Positions 29,312 through 38,305 of a stretch of DNA of 64,000 nt are shown here, piece after piece. How positions within the stretch are numbered: the first letter of the stretch is position 1; each line of letters opens with the position of its first letter. This DNA comes from Candidatus Aminicenantota bacterium (lineage in GTDB: Bacteria; Acidobacteriota; Aminicenantia; Aminicenantales; Saccharicenantaceae): positions 193,520-257,519 of the forward strand of contig JACIYJ010000004.1 in assembly GCA_014360015.1 (NCBI GenBank), read 5' to 3'. The position numbers and the translations under genes are program-made. The notes beneath the pieces were generated by a model. That model had not been told where the DNA came from. It saw only the letters and a list, made by a program, of their open reading frames with translations, and ran no database searches.

Positions 29312-29759
29312 TCTCAATTCCACACCGACGGCCAATAGCCGGAGAAGAGTGGGTACTTCTATGTCTGAAATCAACGTCACTCCCCTGGTCGATGTCATGC
29401 TGGTGCTACTGATTATTTTCATGGTCACCGCTCCTATGATGCAATCCGGTATCGGGATAAACCTGCCCCAGGCAGAAACCGAATCAGCTCCGGCTGAAGA
29501 AGGTCTGACTCTCACTATAACCGCTGATGGTTATATCCACATAGGCGAGTCGGTTATAAACATCAACCTTCTGGAAAGACGCCTGCACGAATATTTTTAT
29601 AATAAAACCAAAAAAATCATCTACATCCGGGCTGACCGTAATCTGAACTACGGCCAGCTCATCCAGGTGCTGGACATCGTCAAGAAATCCGGGATCGAAG
29701 TCGTCGGTCTGGTTACTGAACCCTTGGAAAAGCCGGCGACTAAGAAACGGACAGGCTGA
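29301..29759 (+). CDS. tolR: TolR/ExbD family protein
   Basis: 152 residues. One membrane helix carries the essential Asp in the signature PLVDVMLVLLIIFMVTAP (about 31-48). The rest is the periplasmic ExbD/TolR domain with IYIRADRNLNYG. It couples proton flow to TolA motion. Preceded by GAAAGGG within tolQ. Confidence 0.93.
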   Translation: MALNLNSTPTANSRRRVGTSMSEINVTPLVDVMLVLLIIFMVTAPMMQSGIGINLPQAETESAPAEEGLTLTITADGYIHIGESVININLLERRLHEYFYNKTKKIIYIRADRNLNYGQLIQVLDIVKKSGIEVVGLVTEPLEKPATKKRTG

Positions 29760-30604
29760 TGAAATCTTTTGTGATAGGCAGTGGTTCGTTCAAAAGAGCC
29801 CTTATCCTGTCCCTTTTTTTGCACATCATTATTTTTACTCTGGTCGGTTTTTCTAATTATCTCACTGCTCCAGCTAAAAAGGGTATGGTTCATTACGTTA
29901 ACCTGAGTTTTGTCGGTCTACCCGGTGGCGGAAGCAGCGGTGGCGGAACTGGAGGAGGACAGCCTGGAACCTCAACCGGCGGGGAAAAAGCTGGTGAGCC
30001 AGCTTCAGCTCCAAAAAAGGAAACGATGAAAGAGCTGACCGTTCCGCAGAAGGCTCAACCTCAAACCGGTAGCTCGCTTCGACATCCTGTAGAAAAATCA
30101 ACCAAAACTAAGGATAAGACGCCCCCCAAGAAAACAGCCATCTCGGCTCCACAACCAGGCGCCCAGAAAGCTGAACAAACCGCTGGTCAGGCTGGCGGTA
30201 CCGGCACCGGCACCGGTGGCAGTGGTGGAGGCGGGGGCTCAGGACTGAGAATTGGTGTGGGTGAAGGATCCGGTGGTTTCGGTGGAGGTTACGGTGACCC
30301 CCTAAGCACCGCTTCCTTTCCATACAATTATTATCTTCAAATCATCATAGACCGGGTTTCATCCAACTGGTTTACAGCCATCAATAATCTTGACTATACC
30401 GGGGAGTACCAATCGGTTATCTACTTCAAGATCCAGAGAAATGGCCAGATTTCCGATCTGAAAATTGAGCAGTCCTCTGGTCTGCCTGCTCTTGATCTAT
30501 CTGCTCGTCGGGCAGTGGAACTGGCCGCTCCTTTTCCTCCTCTTCCCCCGGATTTTGAAAGTGAATATCTCATCATACATCTTATTTTTGAGCGGAGCAA
30601 ATGA
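29759..30604 (+). CDS. tolA: TolA/TonB-like periplasm-spanning protein
   Basis: 281 residues. One N-terminal membrane helix (about 14-34) includes the Ser-x3-His motif (SLFLH) that contacts TolQ/R-type motors. The middle is low complexity: a Gly/Ser-rich tract at about 54-75, a Pro/Lys/Ala part, then a second Gly-rich tract at about 144-178. The C-terminus (about 185-281) is a TonB-C/TolA-III type domain ([31 protein letters not shown]). It links the inner-membrane motor to TolB-Pal. A TonB role cannot be excluded. The ATG overlaps the tolR stop by one base. Confidence 0.88.
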   Translation: MKSFVIGSGSFKRALILSLFLHIIIFTLVGFSNYLTAPAKKGMVHYVNLSFVGLPGGGSSGGGTGGGQPGTSTGGEKAGEPASAPKKETMKELTVPQKAQPQTGSSLRHPVEKSTKTKDKTPPKKTAISAPQPGAQKAEQTAGQAGGTGTGTGGSGGGGGSGLRIGVGEGSGGFGGGYGDPLSTASFPYNYYLQIIIDRVSSNWFTAINNLDYTGEYQSVIYFKIQRNGQISDLKIEQSSGLPALDLSARRAVELAAPFPPLPPDFESEYLIIHLIFERSK

Positions 30605-31887
30605 AACACAAAATTATCCTGACCACTCTGTTTCTGGCGCTGATTATGTCAGCCATTTTCCTCTTCTCCCAGCAGGAAGTGGTTTTGACTATCAGAGAAG
30701 GGGTTCCGGCTATCTCTTTGGCTCTACCGCCTTTTATCTATGATTCTTCTTCGCCTCAGGCTAAACAGGCTGCCGAGACCATCTATCAGGTTCTTTCGGC
30801 TGACCTTCGTTACAGCCGGGTCTTTCAGCTTGTGCCTCGAGAACATATGAATTATATAAGGCCCCTGAACCCTAAGGAAATTTTCTTCAAGGACTGGGAA
30901 TCAATTCAGACCCGAATCCTGCTGGTGGGCGAAATCAGTCAATCTCAGGATAAGGTAATTTTTGAGGTCAAAGTGTATGACGTAAAAAGTGAGAGAATGA
31001 TCCTCGGTAAAAGATACCAGGTCGAACCCGACCTTTTTCGCTTAGTGGCCCACCGGATAGCTGATGAGATGATGAAACTCTACGGAGAAAAGCCTTTCTT
31101 TACCTCCAAGATAGTTTTTGTCTCTAACCGCGACGGTAACGATGAACTCTACATGATGGATTACGACGGAGCCAACCAGACGAGGCTAACCTTCAATAAA
31201 TGGCGGGATTACATGCCAGCCTGGTCACCGGATCAACGAGCTATCGTTTTCACCTCTTATCGAGCCGGGAACCCGGACCTTTATCTCCTGTATCCTTATG
31301 AAGGCAAACTGGTGCCGGTTTCAACCGGAGGAACCAATTTTGCCGGAGCCTTCTCGCCTGATGGTAAAAAACTGGCCTTCTGCTCCACCAAAGACGGTAA
31401 CGCTGAAATCTATGTGGCCAATGCCGATGGCACCAACGTCCGCAGGATAACTTTTAACAGCGCCATCGACACCGCTCCCTCGTGGTCTCCCACTGGAAGG
31501 GAAATCGCTTTCACTTCCGATAGAACCGGAACACCACAGATTTACATCATGGATGCTGAAGGTGGTAACGTTCGTAAAGTCAGTTTTGGCGGTGATTATC
31601 TCGACTCTCCAGCCTGGTCGCCTGACGGTGAACGGATTGCTTTTGTCTCCCGGGTCAATAACTTCTTTGACCTCTACATTCTCAACTTAAAGACCAATCA
31701 GATTACCAAGCTGACCGAAACCAATGCCCGGAACGAGTCACCAAGCTGGTCACCGGACGGCCGGCACCTGATTTTTTCTTCCAATATGTCCGGGACGATT
31801 CAAATCTACTCCATCGACTACGACGGTACTAACCTGCGTTGCCTGACCAGCCAGGGAGAAAACAAATTGCCCAACTGGACTAACTGA
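30601..31887 (+). CDS. tolB: Tol-Pal system beta-propeller protein TolB
   Basis: 428 residues. A signal peptide (about 1-22) leads to an N-terminal alpha/beta domain (to about 170), then five to six WD40-like PD40 repeats with W-SPDG/SPTG-R and DIYILN-type strands. It binds Pal in the outer membrane and TolA. The ATG overlaps the tolA stop by 4 bases. The gene ends 110 bases before pal, in a gap with its own promoter. Confidence 0.95.
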   Translation: MKHKIILTTLFLALIMSAIFLFSQQEVVLTIREGVPAISLALPPFIYDSSSPQAKQAAETIYQVLSADLRYSRVFQLVPREHMNYIRPLNPKEIFFKDWESIQTRILLVGEISQSQDKVIFEVKVYDVKSERMILGKRYQVEPDLFRLVAHRIADEMMKLYGEKPFFTSKIVFVSNRDGNDELYMMDYDGANQTRLTFNKWRDYMPAWSPDQRAIVFTSYRAGNPDLYLLYPYEGKLVPVSTGGTNFAGAFSPDGKKLAFCSTKDGNAEIYVANADGTNVRRITFNSAIDTAPSWSPTGREIAFTSDRTGTPQIYIMDAEGGNVRKVSFGGDYLDSPAWSPDGERIAFVSRVNNFFDLYILNLKTNQITKLTETNARNESPSWSPDGRHLIFSSNMSGTIQIYSIDYDGTNLRCLTSQGENKLPNWTN

Positions 31888-31920
31888 GCTGACAATTGCC
31901 TGTCAATCTTATTGACAGCT
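31888..31920. repeat. nested inverted repeats overlapping the pal promoter
   Basis: CTGTCAAT (31900-31907) and ATTGACAG (31911-31918) form a perfect inverted repeat around CTT. AGCTGACAAT (31888-31897) also pairs with ATTGACAGCT (31911-31920), 9 of 10. The right arm contains the -35 box of the pal promoter. There is no T-run behind it, so it reads more like an operator than a terminator. Confidence 0.5.
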
Positions 31921-31940
31921 GTTAAGCTTCATTGTATAAA
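31912..31940 (+). promoter_or_regulatory. strong sigma-70 promoter for pal-cpoB-ssb
   Basis: A perfect TTGACA (31912-31917) and TATAAA (31935-31940) are spaced 17 bases. The leader is about 50 bases and ends with GGAGGAAGG before the ATG. This allows pal, cpoB and ssb to be made independently of tolQRAB. Confidence 0.65.
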
Positions 31941-31997
31941 AAGAGTTGCCGGGTTTATAAAATTTGTGAAGAGTCTTAAAAGACTGAAGGAGGAAGG

Positions 31998-32549
31998 ATG
32001 AAAAAACTGTTGATTTTCTCACTGGCAATTCTTCTTGTTCTATCTTTCTCTGCTTCCTGCAAGAAGAAAGTTAAGGAAGTCCCACCACCACCGGCGCCTC
32101 AGGCTCAAGAACAGCCGAAGGTGGAAAAAGTAGAAGAGCCAGTGGTTAAGGAACCCGTTCTGACTGAAGAAGAGATTTTTCAGAAGAAAACCTTAGAAGA
32201 AATCAACCAGGAAAAACCTCTGGCCATGATTTTCTTTGATTATGACAAATACAACATCAGGGAAGATGCTGTCCCGGTGCTCGAAGCCAATGCCCAGTGG
32301 CTGAAAAAACACCCGACCGTTAAAATTCTCATCGAAGGTCACTGCGATGAAAGAGGTACTGAAGAATACAACTTAGCTCTGGGCGAAAAAAGAGCCAAAA
32401 GCACCATGGATTATCTGATCAGCCTGGGCATCCCGGCAGAGAGAATGAGAATAATCTCTTACGGCAAGAGCCAGCCTCTTGACCCCGGTCACAACGAATC
32501 AGCCTGGGCCAAGAACAGGAGAGCTCAATTTTTGATAATCGAGAAATAA
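31998..32549 (+). CDS. pal: peptidoglycan-associated lipoprotein Pal
   Basis: 183 residues. A lipoprotein signal peptide ends at the lipid-modified C21 (SFSASC). A Pro/Glu/Lys-rich linker (about 25-65) leads to an OmpA-like domain (about 75-183) with IEGHCDERGTEEYN and GEKRAKSTMDYL, the peptidoglycan-binding residues. It anchors the outer membrane to the wall and is drawn in by Tol during division. An excellent ribosome site precedes the ATG. Confidence 0.97.
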   Translation: MKKLLIFSLAILLVLSFSASCKKKVKEVPPPPAPQAQEQPKVEKVEEPVVKEPVLTEEEIFQKKTLEEINQEKPLAMIFFDYDKYNIREDAVPVLEANAQWLKKHPTVKILIEGHCDERGTEEYNLALGEKRAKSTMDYLISLGIPAERMRIISYGKSQPLDPGHNESAWAKNRRAQFLIIEK

Positions 32550-32550
32550 A

Positions 32551-33408
32551 TTGTTGAAAGGTAAAAAGGTTCTCTTTTCTTTATCATTTTTGCTGCTATT
32601 TTGCCTCGTTTTCCTGTCAGCCGATAACGACCAGAGCAAAAAGGCCTACGAGCTAATGTACCAGGACATTCAGGCCCTGAAGGTCCAGGTCCAGGAACTG
32701 TCGGCAATTCTCAAGAAAAATTCGGCTGACCTTCAGGAATTAAAAGACCAGGTTAAGACGCTTGGAGACCTGCTCAGACGCAGCCAAGCCGAACAGAATT
32801 CCTTCAAAGACGAGCTAAGAAACATCCCGGTTCAGTACCAGCTGCTCAACAGCAGGCTGGAAGAGATGCAGTTTCAGATGTCGACCCTGCAGGATATCAT
32901 GCAAGCTCTTCAGAACCTGACCAATCAGCCCAAAGTTGAAGAAAAAGCTCAGGCCAAAGGAAGCAAGTCTCAGGTTGCAAAAAAAGAGCAACCTCCGGCA
33001 GAAACCCAGAAACCGACAGTAGCAACCATACCGGCTCAGGAGATGTACAACAATGCTTATGGCGATTACCTGAAAGGCAATTATAACCTGGCCATAGATA
33101 GTTTTCGCCTGTTCCTACAGCAATATCCCAATACCCCCCTGTCAGATAATGCGCTTTACTGGATCGGAGAGTGTTACTACAGCCAGGGAAAATACGACGA
33201 GGCCATAGAAAGTTTTAACGAGCTTCTGCTGAGCTATCCCTCGGGCGATAAAGTTCCGGCAGCTTATTTGAAAAAAGGAATGAGCCTGATGCAGCAAGGC
33301 AAGAAAGATGAAGCCTTAGCCACCTTCAAGCTTCTGGTAAGCAAGTATCCTTTGCAGGAAGAAGCCAAGCTGGCTCAGCAAAAAATCAACGAACTGGTGG
33401 GAAAATGA
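32551..33408 (+). CDS. cpoB: Tol-Pal associated TPR protein CpoB (YbgF)
   Basis: 285 residues. A signal peptide (to about residue 24) is followed by a coiled-coil region (about 30-125), a Gln/Lys/Pro linker, then three tetratricopeptide repeats (about 155-280) of the YbgF pattern (YLKGNYNLAIDSFRLFLQQYP, YDEAIESFNELLLSYP). It coordinates outer-membrane constriction with septal wall synthesis in E. coli. The start is TTG one base after the pal stop. Confidence 0.92.
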   Translation: MLKGKKVLFSLSFLLLFCLVFLSADNDQSKKAYELMYQDIQALKVQVQELSAILKKNSADLQELKDQVKTLGDLLRRSQAEQNSFKDELRNIPVQYQLLNSRLEEMQFQMSTLQDIMQALQNLTNQPKVEEKAQAKGSKSQVAKKEQPPAETQKPTVATIPAQEMYNNAYGDYLKGNYNLAIDSFRLFLQQYPNTPLSDNALYWIGECYYSQGKYDEAIESFNELLLSYPSGDKVPAAYLKKGMSLMQQGKKDEALATFKLLVSKYPLQEEAKLAQQKINELVGK

Positions 33409-33893
33409 GAGATAGAAACAGCCTGAACAAAGTCATTCTTATAGGCCATCTGGTAAAAAAGCCCGAAATCCGCTATCTGGCTGAATCAGGTCGGCCGGTG
33501 GCCAGGTTTCAGATTGCTACCAACGAGCAGCTCTACTACCCTGACACCAAAAAGACGGTTGATCGGACTGAATTTCACCGGATTGTGGCCTGGGGCAAGC
33601 TGGCTGAGTTCTGTGAAAAATTCCTGGAACAGGGCCGGCAGATTCTGATCGAAGGCCGGCTCAGATGGAGGTCCTGGGAAGACCGGGATGGAAACAAGCG
33701 TAATTCGACTGAAGTCGAAGCTGTGAATATCGTGCTGCTCGGTAAAAGAACCGCACCTCAAGAGGAAATTCAGGCTGACACTACCATAGCTGATGTTCCG
33801 GTGGATGAATTCCCGGAAGTTTCTGAACCGATCGCCGAAGAATTCCCTGAAGGAAACACCAGCCCTGATGAAGACGACGAAGTCCCGTTTTGA
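33405..33893 (+). CDS. ssb: single-stranded DNA-binding protein
   Basis: 162 residues. The OB-fold (about 3-112) has NKVILIGHLVKKPEIRYL and FHRIVAWGKLAEFCEKFLEQG. A disordered acidic tail ends DEDDEVPF, a good match to the SSB interaction tip that recruits repair and replication proteins. The ATG overlaps the cpoB stop as ATGA. Confidence 0.95.
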   Translation: MRDRNSLNKVILIGHLVKKPEIRYLAESGRPVARFQIATNEQLYYPDTKKTVDRTEFHRIVAWGKLAEFCEKFLEQGRQILIEGRLRWRSWEDRDGNKRNSTEVEAVNIVLLGKRTAPQEEIQADTTIADVPVDEFPEVSEPIAEEFPEGNTSPDEDDEVPF

Positions 33894-33931
33894 TCGAAAT
33901 TGCTTTTTTAAAAATTAATTCAGAGATTCCC

Positions 33932-34309
33932 ATGAGCGAAAAAATGGAGCAGCAGACAGTTGAAAAACTGATTTATGAAGAAGAGCGGCCATGGGGAAAA
34001 TTCCGCAGCTATCCCCACCAATTAGCCTCAAGCCTGAAAATCATCACGGTAAATCCCGGCGGTATACTTTCTCTGCAATACCATAACCACCGCAGTGAAT
34101 ATTGGGTAATTCTGGACGAAGGGCTGGAGGTTACTCTGGGTGATGAAGTCTGGCAACCACAACCGGGCGAAGAAATCTTCATCCCGGCCAAAACTCCTCA
34201 TCGGCTAAAAGGTGTCGGACCGAAGCCGGCCCGGGTTATGGAACTCTGGCTCGGTCCTTCAGGTGAAGACGACATCGTCCGACTGGAAGATGTTTACGGC
34301 CGGAGCTAA
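33932..34309 (+). CDS. cupin domain protein, mannose-6-phosphate isomerase type II-like
   Basis: 125 residues from ATG 33932; a TTG at 33890 overlapping the ssb stop as TTGA would add 14 residues and is an alternative. A single cupin barrel with ERPWGKFRSY, LSLQYHNHRSEYWVIL (metal His pair and Glu) and GEEIFIPAKTPHRL. This matches the isomerase domain found at the C-terminus of mannose-1-phosphate guanylyltransferase/phosphomannose isomerase, here standing alone. Substrate unproven. It ends 5 bases from the convergent ptsI. Confidence 0.82.
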   Translation: MSEKMEQQTVEKLIYEEERPWGKFRSYPHQLASSLKIITVNPGGILSLQYHNHRSEYWVILDEGLEVTLGDEVWQPQPGEEIFIPAKTPHRLKGVGPKPARVMELWLGPSGEDDIVRLEDVYGRS

Positions 34310-34314
34310 GAATT

Positions 34315-36081
34315 TCAAGTAGTAATCTGACTCATCAGAAAAGCCTGCGGATGCTTCCTCAAGATTGACTCAATCATAAACTCTTCTACTTCGGTGGCTG
34401 TCTTCAATTTCAAAGCCTGAGCCACGGCTTCTTCCGCTGTCCTGGCTTCAACCGCCCTCAGGGCTTTTTTCACCTTGGGGATAAAAATCGGGTTCATACT
34501 GAAATTTCTCAAACCCATCCCCAGCAGAATGATGGCTGACAGCGGATCAGCGGCCATCTCTCCGCAGACAGTGACTTCTTTCCCGTACTTATTAACGGTT
34601 TTGATGACATAATCGAGCAGTCTCAGAACGGCTGGATGATGCGGTTTGAAAAGGTAAGAGACTGATTCATTGCCCCGGTCAACCGCCAGATAGTACTGAA
34701 TGAGGTCATTGGTTCCGATGCTGACAAAATCAACCTCCTGAATGATGCTCTCAACGAGAGCAGCAGCGGCCGGGACTTCAATCATCACTCCGATGGGCAG
34801 CGATTCATCAAAAGAAACTTTACTGGCTCTGAGTTCATCCTTCACTTCCTGGAAAATTCGTTTAAGCTCGACAACTTCTTCAATTTCTGTGATCATCGGC
34901 ACCAGAAGCCGGACATTCTTCCTAACACTGGCTTTCAGGATAGCTCTAATCTGAGTCCTGAACAGTTCTCTGTTTTTCAGCGAAAAGCGAATGGCTCTGA
35001 GACCAAGGGCTGGATTGGGTTCCTTTTCGATGTTGAGCTGGGGTAAGCTTTTTTCGCCACCGATATCAATCGTCCGAATATAAACCGGTTTGGGATAAGT
35101 ACTCCTGGCCATCTTAAGGTAAATGGCCAGATGGTCTTCTTCAGAAGGCAGGACAGGACGCTGCAGGTAGATGAACTCAGAACGAAAAAGTCCGATTCCT
35201 TCGGCTCCATAGGAAAATGCAGCAGTAACTTCTTCGGGAAGTTCGATGTTGGCTAAGGGAGTGAAGCGCACCCCGTCCAGTGTTTCCGGTTTTAGCCTGG
35301 CTATTTTCTTCAGCTCTTTTTGATAAGTTTCGTATCTTTCTCGTTTGCTCTGGAATTCTCTTCTGATAGCCGGAGGCGGATTGATGATGACTTCACCATC
35401 TGTCCCATCTACGATGAGAAAATCTCCATTTTTTACTTTGAGGCTGACATCATGCAGGCCGACCACTGCCGGAATTCCCAGCGACCTGGCTAAGATGGCC
35501 GTATGGGAAGTTTTGCCGCCCATATCCAGAGCCACTCCCATCACCTTCTTTTTGCTGAGGTAAAGAGCTGCTTCTGAGGGTAAAAGCTCGTGGGCAACCA
35601 GAATGACCGGCTTATCTGGGTCTTCCCTTTTTTCTTTCTTTCTTTCTAAGTTTCGGTAAACTCTGGCCAAAACGTCGGAAATATCTGTTTTTCTCTGTTG
35701 AAAATATTCATCCGCCAGAGATTCGAAAATACCAGCGAAGTGGGTGTTAACCTTAGATATGGCCCATTCGGCCTTGACTTTTTCTTCGGTGATGACTTTC
35801 TCCAGGTTAGAAATGAGCATCGGGTCGTCAAGAATCATCAGGTGGGCGTCGAAAATGAAAGCCTGCTGTTCTCCCATTCTTTCCTGGATATGGTCTTTAA
35901 GTTCCTTAAGTTCGCTCCTGGTTCGTTCAAAGGCTCGATGCAGTCGCCTGAGCTCGTCATCAACCTGGTCCTGGCTGATGGCTTCTCGCCGAGAAGTAAA
36001 GACTACTCTTTCTGACAGGGTGACTTCCCCCATGGCAATCCCGGGTGAAACTCCGATTCCTCTCAGCCGGATGACTTCCAT
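34315..36081 (-). CDS. ptsI: PTS enzyme I (phosphoenolpyruvate-protein phosphotransferase)
   Basis: 588 residues from the ATG at 36081, which follows the HPr stop by one base; a TTG six codons earlier is less likely. The phospho-acceptor His is in GGKTSHTAIL (His193 counted from this start). The C-terminal PEP-binding barrel has GAEGIGLFRSEFIYL, SIGTNDLIQYYLAVDR and VCGEMAADP. It takes phosphate from PEP to HPr. There is no GAF domain, so it is EI rather than EI-Ntr. Last gene of an eleven-gene minus-strand cluster. Confidence 0.96.
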   Translation of the reverse strand: MEVIRLRGIGVSPGIAMGEVTLSERVVFTSRREAISQDQVDDELRRLHRAFERTRSELKELKDHIQERMGEQQAFIFDAHLMILDDPMLISNLEKVITEEKVKAEWAISKVNTHFAGIFESLADEYFQQRKTDISDVLARVYRNLERKKEKREDPDKPVILVAHELLPSEAALYLSKKKVMGVALDMGGKTSHTAILARSLGIPAVVGLHDVSLKVKNGDFLIVDGTDGEVIINPPPAIRREFQSKRERYETYQKELKKIARLKPETLDGVRFTPLANIELPEEVTAAFSYGAEGIGLFRSEFIYLQRPVLPSEEDHLAIYLKMARSTYPKPVYIRTIDIGGEKSLPQLNIEKEPNPALGLRAIRFSLKNRELFRTQIRAILKASVRKNVRLLVPMITEIEEVVELKRIFQEVKDELRASKVSFDESLPIGVMIEVPAAAALVESIIQEVDFVSIGTNDLIQYYLAVDRGNESVSYLFKPHHPAVLRLLDYVIKTVNKYGKEVTVCGEMAADPLSAIILLGMGLRNFSMNPIFIPKVKKALRAVEARTAEEAVAQALKLKTATEVEEFMIESILRKHPQAFLMSQITT

Positions 36082-36082
36082 C

Positions 36083-36352
36083 TTATTCTTCTTCACCAAA
36101 CTTGTTATTGATGAGCTCGCAGAGGGCTTTCATAGCCTGAGCTTCATCCCGGCCTGAAACCACCAGTTTAATCTGGGTACCCTGAGAAGCAGCCAAGGTC
36201 AGAATTCCCAGGATGCTTTTGCCGTCCACTTCATTACTGTCTTTGACGATTTTAACTGAGGAGCTGTAGCGGTTGGCCAGATTGACAAATTTGACTGCTG
36301 CTCTGGCATGTAACCCGAGTTTGTTCTTTATGGTAATCTTTTTTTCCAGCAT
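36083..36352 (-). CDS. ptsH: phosphocarrier protein HPr
   Basis: 89 residues. Both regulatory sites are present: catalytic H15 in GLHARAA and S46 in DGKSILG, the latter being the target of HPr kinase, whose gene lies three genes upstream. It carries phosphate from EI to the EIIA proteins. No ribosome site is seen in the 9-base gap after the EIIA-Man gene, so translation is probably coupled. Confidence 0.95.
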   Translation of the reverse strand: MLEKKITIKNKLGLHARAAVKFVNLANRYSSSVKIVKDSNEVDGKSILGILTLAASQGTQIKLVVSGRDEAQAMKALCELINNKFGEEE

Positions 36353-36361
36353 AGCTACTTA

Positions 36362-36769
36362 TTATTTTGACTTTGAATTCAACAGAGCACTAACCAGATG
36401 GATATTCTTCTTTCCCTGCTCAACCACTTTTTTGGCCACATCTTTGAGGTTATTGTTTCGCTGCAGTGAAACAAACTTAATCAACATCGGCAGATTGACT
36501 CCAGTAATTATCTCGATTTTATTCTCAGCCAAAAAGCTGAAGCTGAGATTAGAAGGAGTTCCACCAAACATATCTGTAAAAATAATCACTCCGTTTTTCT
36601 GGTCAACTTTTTTGATGCTCTGACTGATTTTCTTTTTGGATTCTTCGACATCGTCATACCAACCGATGGAAATGGCTTCAATATTCGGAGCTTCTCCGAG
36701 AATGATGGTCAGGGCATTGAGCAATTCTTCAGCCAGCTTGCCGTGGGATACGATCACTCCGCCGATCAT
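36362..36769 (-). CDS. PTS EIIA component, mannose family
   Basis: 135 residues, a single EIIA-Man domain with active-site H9 in GVIVSHGKLAEEL and FTDMFGGTPSNL. It would accept phosphate from HPr. No EIIB, EIIC or EIID gene is in the cluster, so it probably acts as a regulatory output, as in proteobacterial PTS clusters of this type. Starts 46 bases after rapZ; a weak promoter-like TTGGCT-17-TACACT lies in that gap. Confidence 0.9.
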   Translation of the reverse strand: MIGGVIVSHGKLAEELLNALTIILGEAPNIEAISIGWYDDVEESKKKISQSIKKVDQKNGVIIFTDMFGGTPSNLSFSFLAENKIEIITGVNLPMLIKFVSLQRNNNLKDVAKKVVEQGKKNIHLVSALLNSKSK

Positions 36770-36815
36770 TAAAACCGCCAGTGTAAAATTCTTCTATATT
36801 TTAGCCAATTCCTGG

Positions 36816-37676
36816 CTATTTATAAATATCCCGGTGGATAATTTTTACATCCACCATTTTCTGGCGGAGGTGATTTTTAAGGGCTTCAGCGATGACCACT
36901 GAGCGGTGTTTCCCGCCGGTGCAACCAATTGAGATAGTCAGGGTACTTTTCCCTTCCTTGATGAAACTGGGGATAAGGCTGTCAACAAATTTGAAGAGAT
37001 TATTGAGATATTCAACAGTCTCTTCAGAATTCAACACAAACTCTCTGACCTTTTTTGATTTGCCATCGAGTCCCCGCAGTTCATCCACATAAAAGGGATT
37101 GGGCAGGAACCTGGTATCAAAGACCAGGTCAGAGTCTAAGGGAATTCCATGTTTGTATCCAAAGCTGACCACGTTGACCTGAAGCCGGCGTTGTTTTTCT
37201 TTCAGAACTCTTCTGGCCACCAATTCTTTGAGCTGGGAGATGGTCAGGCCAGTGGTGTCGATGACCTCATCAGCCATATCTTTAATCTTAGCCAGCTTTT
37301 TTCTCTCTAAACGCACGCCTTCCAGGATGGATTTTTTCTTAGCCAGTGGATGCGGCCGCCGGCTTTCGCTGAACCTTTTGACTAAGGCTTCATCCGAAGC
37401 TTCCAGAAAAATCAATTTTGGTTTGACTTTCAACCGCTTTAAAACTTCTGGGAAATCCGTCAGGAAGTTGGGTTCTCTAATATCAACCACCAGAGCCATG
37501 CGGTCAATTTCAACTTTTTTCTTCAGCCAGAGGTCAACCAGTTCGGGAATCAATTTGGCGGGAAGGTTGTCTACACAGTAATACCCCATATCCTCAAGGA
37601 ACCGGCTGACCACGGTCTTGCCGGAACCAGAAAGACCAGTGACCACAATAAAATTATCGTTCTTGTGATTATTCAT
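36816..37676 (-). CDS. rapZ: RNase adapter/nucleotide-binding protein RapZ
   Basis: 286 residues, full length. The P-loop is GLSGSGKT (14-21), then FLEDMGYYCVDNLP and RRPHPL; the C-terminal domain has SFGYKHGIP, DTRFLPNPFY and SIGCTGGKHRSV. In enterics it senses glucosamine-6-phosphate and controls the sRNA GlmZ; in other phyla it is an orphan UPF0042 ATPase. The ATG overlaps the hprK stop by 4 bases. Confidence 0.94.
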   Translation of the reverse strand: MNNHKNDNFIVVTGLSGSGKTVVSRFLEDMGYYCVDNLPAKLIPELVDLWLKKKVEIDRMALVVDIREPNFLTDFPEVLKRLKVKPKLIFLEASDEALVKRFSESRRPHPLAKKKSILEGVRLERKKLAKIKDMADEVIDTTGLTISQLKELVARRVLKEKQRRLQVNVVSFGYKHGIPLDSDLVFDTRFLPNPFYVDELRGLDGKSKKVREFVLNSEETVEYLNNLFKFVDSLIPSFIKEGKSTLTISIGCTGGKHRSVVIAEALKNHLRQKMVDVKIIHRDIYK

Positions 37677-38305
37677 TTTTTTCCAGCCAGCTTCTTATCC
37701 AGCCGACGGACTATGTCCTGGGCCGCCTGATATCCTTTCTGCCTGAGCAGGAACACCCGGCAGGCCACTTCAATCAAAGTGGCGATGTTCCGGCCAGGCG
37801 CCACAGGAATGTGCAGTTGCGGGATTTTAGTTCCAACCAGAAGGTAATCTTCCGGGAACTTCAGGCCGAGCCGGTCGATTTCCATTTTCTTGCTCCACTT
37901 TTTCAACCTGATGACCAGGTCGATCGGAGTTTCTTCCAGGATGGCTCTGGCCCCGAATATTTCCCTGATGTTTATGATTCCCAGGCCCCTGATTTCCATA
38001 AAATTCCTGGTAAGCCGCGGCGACCGCCCATGCAAACGACCGTCTTCATCCCGATAGATCTCAACCACATCATCAGAGATAAATTTATGGCCGCGAGCAA
38101 TCAATTCCAGCGAGCTCTCGCTCTTGCCAATCCCACTATCACCGATGATCAGAGTGCCCACCCCGAAGATTTTCAATAAACCGGCGGAAATTACTACCTG
38201 AGAAGCAGTTTGGTTGGCAGGTTTAGAAGGGCTGCCAGTCTTAACCCTCTGGCTGGCCCTATTTTTTTGATTTCTGGCACGAAGAGTATTTTTACTTTCA
38301 GCCAT
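37673..38305 (-). CDS. hprK: HPr kinase/phosphorylase, short form without the N-terminal domain
   Basis: 210 residues against about 310 in Firmicutes. The kinase core is intact: P-loop GDSGIGKS (55-62), RGLGIINIREIFG (106-118) and the basic VRRLDKK end. The usual N-terminal HprK domain of about 130 residues is replaced by a 35-residue basic, Ser/Asn/Lys-rich stretch. It should phosphorylate HPr at S46. The ATG shares one base with the ptsN stop. Confidence 0.9.
   Translation of the reverse strand: MAESKNTLRARNQKNRASQRVKTGSPSKPANQTASQVVISAGLLKIFGVGTLIIGDSGIGKSESSLELIARGHKFISDDVVEIYRDEDGRLHGRSPRLTRNFMEIRGLGIINIREIFGARAILEETPIDLVIRLKKWSKKMEIDRLGLKFPEDYLLVGTKIPQLHIPVAPGRNIATLIEVACRVFLLRQKGYQAAQDIVRRLDKKLAGKK

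Noticed and set aside
30190..30300. GGC/ACC-rich short repeats
   Set aside because: They encode the Gly-rich linker of TolA and need no separate explanation.
35744..36157. 137-codon plus-strand frame
   Set aside because: Antisense to ptsI and HPr; no motif and a Ser/Leu-rich shadow composition.
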